Assembly (NCBI GenBank): GCA_046543225.1
Contig: JBKGZW010000114.1
Span: 1 to 9,876 of the forward strand
Length of the DNA: 9,876 nt
From: SKKL01 sp046543225
Lineage (GTDB): Bacteria > Actinomycetota > Acidimicrobiia > Acidimicrobiales > SKKL01
Reading direction: 5' to 3'
Part shown: piece after piece, positions 6,787 through 9,876 of the stretch
Layout: each line of letters begins with the position of its first letter
Numbering within the stretch: the stretch's first letter is position 1
Position numbers and translations under genes: made by a program
Notes under the pieces: generated by a model
What the model was told of the DNA's origin: nothing
The model's input: only the letters and a program-made list of their open reading frames with translations
Database searches by the model: none

Positions 6787-6827
6787 CCTCCAGATGTACG
6801 GCGAAGTCGTAGTTCGTGGCCACGCTA
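6787..6827 (-). promoter_or_regulatory. Candidate promoter and ribosome site for the 4-TM gene
   Basis: On the - strand, TAGCGT (6827-6822) fits a TANNNT -10 element. The transcript would start near 6815 and reach GGAGG (6791-6787), then GTG 6781, giving a leader of about 34 nt. No convincing -35 is visible. This arrangement is one reason for rejecting the longer start at 6823. Confidence 0.35.
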
Positions 6828-6938
6828 GACCACCGAGCGTGTACGCGCAGCGATCCTCGTCGATCAGATGGTGACCAGCAGCCTGGACGCTACACCCCGT
6901 TGACGGTTACACGCTCGGACTGCGGTTGTGCACCCAGA

Positions 6939-6947
6939 TGCTACGGT
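6939..6947 (+). promoter_or_regulatory. Candidate extended -10 promoter of purN
   Basis: TG-C-TACGGT (6939-6947) combines an extended -10 TG with a TANNNT hexamer. Only 8 nt separate it from GTG 6956, so the transcript would begin at or within a couple of bases of the start codon. No Shine-Dalgarno sequence is present upstream of 6956. TTGACG (6900-6905) is a good -35 by itself but lies far too far away to pair with this -10. Confidence 0.35.
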
Positions 6948-6955
6948 CCGTCGCT

Positions 6956-7513
6956 GTGCGCGTCGCGGTGCTGGCTTCAGGAAGCGGAACCCTGCTCGAG
7001 GCCATCCTCGCCGCCGGCATCGAGGTCGACCTGGTCGTCGCCGACCGTCCCTGCCGAGCCCTGCAGGTGGCCGAGGACGCCGGCGTTCCCGCGGTGCTGG
7101 TCGAGCGGACCGAGTGGGGCAAGGCGTTCGACCGGGATGCCTACACCGACCGGGTGATCGCCACACTGCGTGACCACGACATCGACCTGGTGGTCATGGC
7201 GGGCTTCGGCACGGTCATGCCCAAGGCTCCGGCCGCGTTCGCTGACCGGATGCTGAACACCCACCCCGCGCTGCTGCCCGCGTTCAAGGGATGGCACGCG
7301 GTCCGTGACGCGCTGGAGGCGGGCGTCAAGGTCACCGGTTGCACCGTGCACCTCGCCACCGCCGAGGTCGACGAGGGCCCGATCCTCGCCCAGGAGGCGG
7401 TCCCGGTCGAGCCCGACGACACCGAGGACACGCTCCACGAACGCATCAAGGCGGTCGAACGACGCCTCTACCCCGAGACCATCCGCCGAGTCATCGAAGG
7501 AACCTTGCCATGA
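6956..7513 (+). CDS. purN: Phosphoribosylglycinamide (GAR) formyltransferase
   Basis: Transfers the formyl group from 10-formyl-tetrahydrofolate to GAR, the third step of de novo IMP synthesis, in the cytoplasm. From GTG 6956 the product has 185 residues and begins RVAVLASGSGT (2-12), the family's N-terminal phosphate-binding signature. The catalytic triad is present: Asn101 and His103 in NTHPALLPAF (101-110) and Asp139 in TAEVDEGPILAQ (135-146). VTGCTVH (126-132) and the C-terminal LHERIKAVERRLYP (160-173) are also typical. The start is uncertain. GTG 6956 agrees best with homologues, while ATG 6938 and TTG 6926 are in frame upstream; none has a ribosome site. The last codons overlap purH in an ATGA, so PurN and PurH are translationally coupled. 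The gene is divergent from the small membrane-protein gene. Confidence 0.96.
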   Translation: MRVAVLASGSGTLLEAILAAGIEVDLVVADRPCRALQVAEDAGVPAVLVERTEWGKAFDRDAYTDRVIATLRDHDIDLVVMAGFGTVMPKAPAAFADRMLNTHPALLPAFKGWHAVRDALEAGVKVTGCTVHLATAEVDEGPILAQEAVPVEPDDTEDTLHERIKAVERRLYPETIRRVIEGTLP

Positions 7514-9048
7514 CCGCCCCGCGTGCCCTGCTGTCCGTCTACGACAAGACCGGAGTGGTCGACCTGGCCCGAGGGCTGACCGACCTGGGGTGGGAGCTGG
7601 TGTCGAGCGGGGGCACCGCCAAGGCCCTCACCGAGGCCGGGCTGGTGGTGACCCCGGTCGAGGAGGTCACCGGGTCGCCCGAAATGCTCTCGGACCGGGT
7701 CAAGACCTTGCACCCCAAGATCCACGGCGGCCTGCTGGCCGATCTCGACCTCCCCGAGCACCAGGCCGACCTCGAGGCCCAGGGCATCGCACCGTTCGGC
7801 CTGCTGGTCTCCAACCTCTATCCCTTCCGCTCCGACCCCTCGATCCAGCTGATCGACATCGGCGGGCCCGCCATGGTCCGGGCCGCGGCCAAGAACCACG
7901 CCCACGTGGGAGTCGTCACCGACCCGGCCGACTACCAGGTGGTGCTCGACGAGCTGCGCGAGCGAGGCCATCTCGGTGTCGGCACCCGTCGCCATCTGGC
8001 TCGTGCCGCGTTCGCCCACACCGCGGCCTACGACGCCGCCATCGTCGGCTGGTTCGACGAGACCGACGCCCGCCTCGCGGCCGATGCCGGCGATGCGCCG
8101 TCACTTCCGCCGACCGTGCATCTCGCCATCGAACGGGTCCAAGAGCTCCGCTACGGCGAGAACCCGCATCAGATCGGCGCCCGTTATCGCAGCGTCGGCA
8201 CCACCAGCTGGTGGGACGACGTCGAACAGCACAGCGGTCTGCCCCTGTCCTATCTCAACCTCTACGACGCAGCCGCGGCCTGGAACCTGGTCCATGACCT
8301 CGGTTCACACCCGGCGGTGGCGATCATCAAGCACGCCAACCCCTGCGGTGTCGCGGTCGCCGACTCGCTGGCCACCGCCTACCAGCGTGCCTTCGAGTGC
8401 GACGAGCGGTCGGCGTTCGGTGGCATCGTCGCGCTCAACCAGGTCGTCGACACCGCCACCGTCGAGTCGATGGTGGCCGCGGCCCAGGCCGACGTGGTCA
8501 TCGCCCCCGGCTACGACGACGGCGTGCTCGACGCCCTGCGCAAGAAGCGCAAGAACACCCGGCTGCTCACCGCTCCCGAGCCCACCGGCGACGCCCTCGA
8601 GCTGCGCCAGATCTCGGGCGGATGGCTCGTCCAGGACGCCCACCACTTCGCCCGCCACCGCGGCGATTGGCAGGTCGTCACCAAGGTCGAACCGACCGAC
8701 GAGCAGTGGGCCGACGCCGAGCTGGCCTGGCGGCTGTGCGGCCACGTGAAGTCCAACGCCATCGTCCTGGTCAAGGACGGCGCGGCGTGGGGGATCGGAG
8801 CCGGCCAGCAGAACCGGGTCGAATCCGGCGAGATCGCAGCCAAGAAGGCCGATGGGCGGGCCGCCGGCGGCGCCTGCGCGAGCGACGCGTTCTACCCCTT
8901 CCCCGACGGGATCGACGCCGCGGCGTCGGCGGGGGTGGCGGTGGTGATCCAACCAGGTGGCGGGATGCGCGACGACCAGATCGTCGAACGGGCCGACGCG
9001 CTCGGACTGGCCATGGTGTTCACTGGGGAGCGGCACTTCCTGCACTGA
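7510..9048 (+). CDS. purH: Bifunctional AICAR transformylase / IMP cyclohydrolase
   Basis: Catalyses the last two steps of IMP synthesis: formylation of AICAR with 10-formyl-tetrahydrofolate, then ring closure. The product has 512 residues, normal for PurH. The N-terminal cyclohydrolase (MGS-like) domain begins RALLSVYDKTG (5-15) and shows SSGGTAKAL (32-40), VKTLHPKIHGG (64-74) and DIGGPAMVRAAAKN (116-129). The transformylase domain has LRYGENPHQ (213-221), the catalytic IIKHANPCG (272-280, Lys274-His275), SAFGGIVALN (301-310), the KSNAIVL segment (414-420), GAGQQNRV (430-437) and the terminal GERHFLH. Its ATG shares ATGA with the purN stop, so it is translated by coupling and no separate ribosome site is needed. 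A weak hairpin follows the gene. Nothing is missing or truncated. Confidence 0.97.
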   Translation: MTAPRALLSVYDKTGVVDLARGLTDLGWELVSSGGTAKALTEAGLVVTPVEEVTGSPEMLSDRVKTLHPKIHGGLLADLDLPEHQADLEAQGIAPFGLLVSNLYPFRSDPSIQLIDIGGPAMVRAAAKNHAHVGVVTDPADYQVVLDELRERGHLGVGTRRHLARAAFAHTAAYDAAIVGWFDETDARLAADAGDAPSLPPTVHLAIERVQELRYGENPHQIGARYRSVGTTSWWDDVEQHSGLPLSYLNLYDAAAAWNLVHDLGSHPAVAIIKHANPCGVAVADSLATAYQRAFECDERSAFGGIVALNQVVDTATVESMVAAAQADVVIAPGYDDGVLDALRKKRKNTRLLTAPEPTGDALELRQISGGWLVQDAHHFARHRGDWQVVTKVEPTDEQWADAELAWRLCGHVKSNAIVLVKDGAAWGIGAGQQNRVESGEIAAKKADGRAAGGACASDAFYPFPDGIDAAASAGVAVVIQPGGGMRDDQIVERADALGLAMVFTGERHFLH

Positions 9049-9066
9049 CCCGTGAAACCACGACGA

Positions 9067-9086
9067 GGTTCCGGCGTCATGGAACC
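9067..9086 (+). terminator. Weak hairpin after purH
   Basis: Inverted repeat GGTTCC (9067-9072) / GGAACC (9081-9086) around an 8-base loop, in the 74-bp gap between purH and the next gene. The stem is only 6 bp and no T-tract follows, so it may attenuate transcription or have no function. Confidence 0.25.
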
Positions 9087-9122
9087 CAGACACGTCCCCG
9101 CCAGCATCCGAAGGAGACCAAC

Positions 9123-9788
9123 ATGAGCGACGGGTGGCACGACGATCCGCTGGGTCGTTATCCCAAGCGCTACTACGACGGCACGCAGTGGACCCACCAC
9201 GTGGCCGACGCCTCGGGGGCCACACAGGTCGACCCCTACGGCACCCAGCCCTCGCCGGGAGGGATGCCCAGCGCACCGCCGGTCAGCCAGATGCCGCCCC
9301 AACCGGGCGTCGCGGGGTTCAGTGCGCTCCCCGGCAACCCCATCCTGCGCTTCATCGCCCGCCTCATCGACGCGCTCATCATCGGGCTGCCCCTGGTCCT
9401 GCTCCTCGAGGCCGTCGGCATCGGTGGGTTCGAGTTCGACTTCAGCGAGGAGGCGGCCGCCGACTCCAACCAGTTCCCCGTCGCCGCGCTGATCATCCAG
9501 GTCGCCGTCTTCGCCGCCTACGAGATCTACATGATCGGCACCTTCGGGCGCACGATCGGAAAGATGGTGTGTGGCCTGACCGTGGTGCGCCGCAAGGACG
9601 CCGGGCTCCCCGGGTACGGAGTGGCGACGGTTCGCTACATCGCAGGGATCGTCTACGCCGTCCCGTTCATCGGCTGGATCCTCTTCATCGTCACCGTGGT
9701 GATGGGGTTCTCCGATGCGCTCCGCCAGACCATCCACGACAAGATCGCCACCACCGTGGTGGCCAAGAGCTCCAGCCTCAAGTCGTGA
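9123..9788 (+). CDS. DUF2510-RDD family membrane protein
   Basis: A 221-residue protein. Residues 4-26 (GWHDDPLGRYPKRYYDG, then TQWTHHV) form a DUF2510 motif, a short Trp-rich module common at the cytoplasmic N-termini of actinobacterial membrane proteins. A Pro/Gly/Gln-rich linker (about 35-68) leads to an RDD domain. RDD features are RFIARLIDALIIG (76-88, with the Arg and Asp that name the family), membrane segments at about 84-99, 118-138 and 169-196, the TIGKMVCGLTVV loop (144-155) and the C-terminal RQTIHDKIATTVV (201-213). Some RDD proteins have been linked to ion or solute transport, but no substrate can be assigned here. The start at ATG 9123 is supported by AAGGAGA (9110-9116 region) about 6 nt upstream. 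It sits between purH and folD on the same strand. A role in purine or folate metabolism is not implied by its sequence. Confidence 0.92.
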   Translation: MSDGWHDDPLGRYPKRYYDGTQWTHHVADASGATQVDPYGTQPSPGGMPSAPPVSQMPPQPGVAGFSALPGNPILRFIARLIDALIIGLPLVLLLEAVGIGGFEFDFSEEAAADSNQFPVAALIIQVAVFAAYEIYMIGTFGRTIGKMVCGLTVVRRKDAGLPGYGVATVRYIAGIVYAVPFIGWILFIVTVVMGFSDALRQTIHDKIATTVVAKSSSLKS

Positions 9789-9810
9789 CGACGGCCGCCG
9801 CTCGGGCCGC

Positions 9811-9816
9811 GATACT
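9811..9816 (+). promoter_or_regulatory. Candidate -10 element of folD
   Basis: GATACT (9811-9816) matches four of six -10 consensus bases and ends 6 nt before GTG 9823, the distance expected if transcription starts on the start codon itself. The bases between contain only a poor ribosome site (GGGCAG). No -35 is evident; the region upstream is the end of the RDD gene. Confidence 0.3.
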
Positions 9817-9822
9817 GGGCAG

Positions 9823-9876
9823 GTGACTGCACAGAAGCTCGACGGACAAGCGCTTGCCGACCAGATCCTCGACGAC
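9823..9876 (+). CDS. folD: Probable FolD, methylene-THF dehydrogenase/cyclohydrolase (3' end missing)
   Basis: Only the first 18 codons are in the window, reading VTAQKLDGQALADQILDD from a GTG start. The pattern of a short lead-in, LDG, then xxLAxxI matches the N-terminus of FolD, where this helix precedes the substrate-binding domain. FolD is an NADP-dependent cytoplasmic enzyme converting 5,10-methylene- to 10-formyl-tetrahydrofolate, the donor used by PurN and PurH, so the position after purN-purH supports the call. It starts 34 bp after the RDD gene. With so few residues the catalytic Lys and cofactor site cannot be checked. Confidence 0.75.
   Translation, partial: MTAQKLDGQALADQILDD

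Noticed and set aside
6900..6905. TTGACG as a -35 box for purN
   Set aside because: No -10-like hexamer lies 16-19 bp downstream; the only good -10 is 36 bp away, so the pair cannot form one promoter.
8305..9276. A 323-codon - strand frame spanning purH and the start of the RDD gene
   Set aside because: It crosses two well-supported genes and the gap between them, with shadow-like composition and no motif.

Overview
The window is very GC-rich with almost exclusively G/C-ending codons in its core genes and frequent GTG starts. Together with the gene order pcrA - sucC - sucD - purN - purH, this points to a chromosomal segment of a high-GC actinobacterium. From memory, Mycobacterium tuberculosis has a comparable order (uvrD1, sucC-sucD, then purN-purH, with variable small genes between). 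I would guess an environmental lineage such as Acidimicrobiia, but the sequence alone does not settle that. No RNA gene, CRISPR array, insertion sequence or phage gene is visible.

Layout. Positions 1-2630 hold the 3' part of a UvrD/PcrA-type DNA helicase gene on the + strand. It is interrupted in frame by a 352-residue intein (99-1154) placed inside helicase motif III. Facing it tail to tail is a gene on the - strand (2640-3164) for a membrane-anchored protein. Its exported domain reads like a Rieske fold that has lost all four iron-sulfur ligands but kept the two disulfide cysteines. A 129-bp divergent spacer with a 12-bp perfect palindrome and a candidate -10 element leads into sucC-sucD (3294-5344), the two subunits of succinyl-CoA synthetase. 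A hairpin separates sucD from a convergent alpha/beta-hydrolase gene (5399-6181, - strand). A second - strand gene (6323-6781) encodes a small four-helix membrane protein and is followed by a strong UUCG-loop terminator.

From about 6940 to the end, all genes are on the + strand. purN and purH overlap by ATGA and encode the two formyl-transfer enzymes of purine synthesis, PurH also closing the IMP ring. Next come a DUF2510-RDD membrane protein and the first 18 codons of a probable folD. FolD makes the 10-formyl-tetrahydrofolate used by PurN and PurH, so this stretch is coherent as a purine/one-carbon cluster.

Most of the window is core metabolism and DNA repair. The parts that deserve a second look are the intein, with its foreign-looking codon use and unusual central domain; the apparent cluster-less Rieske-like protein; and the possible leaderless starts of purN and folD.
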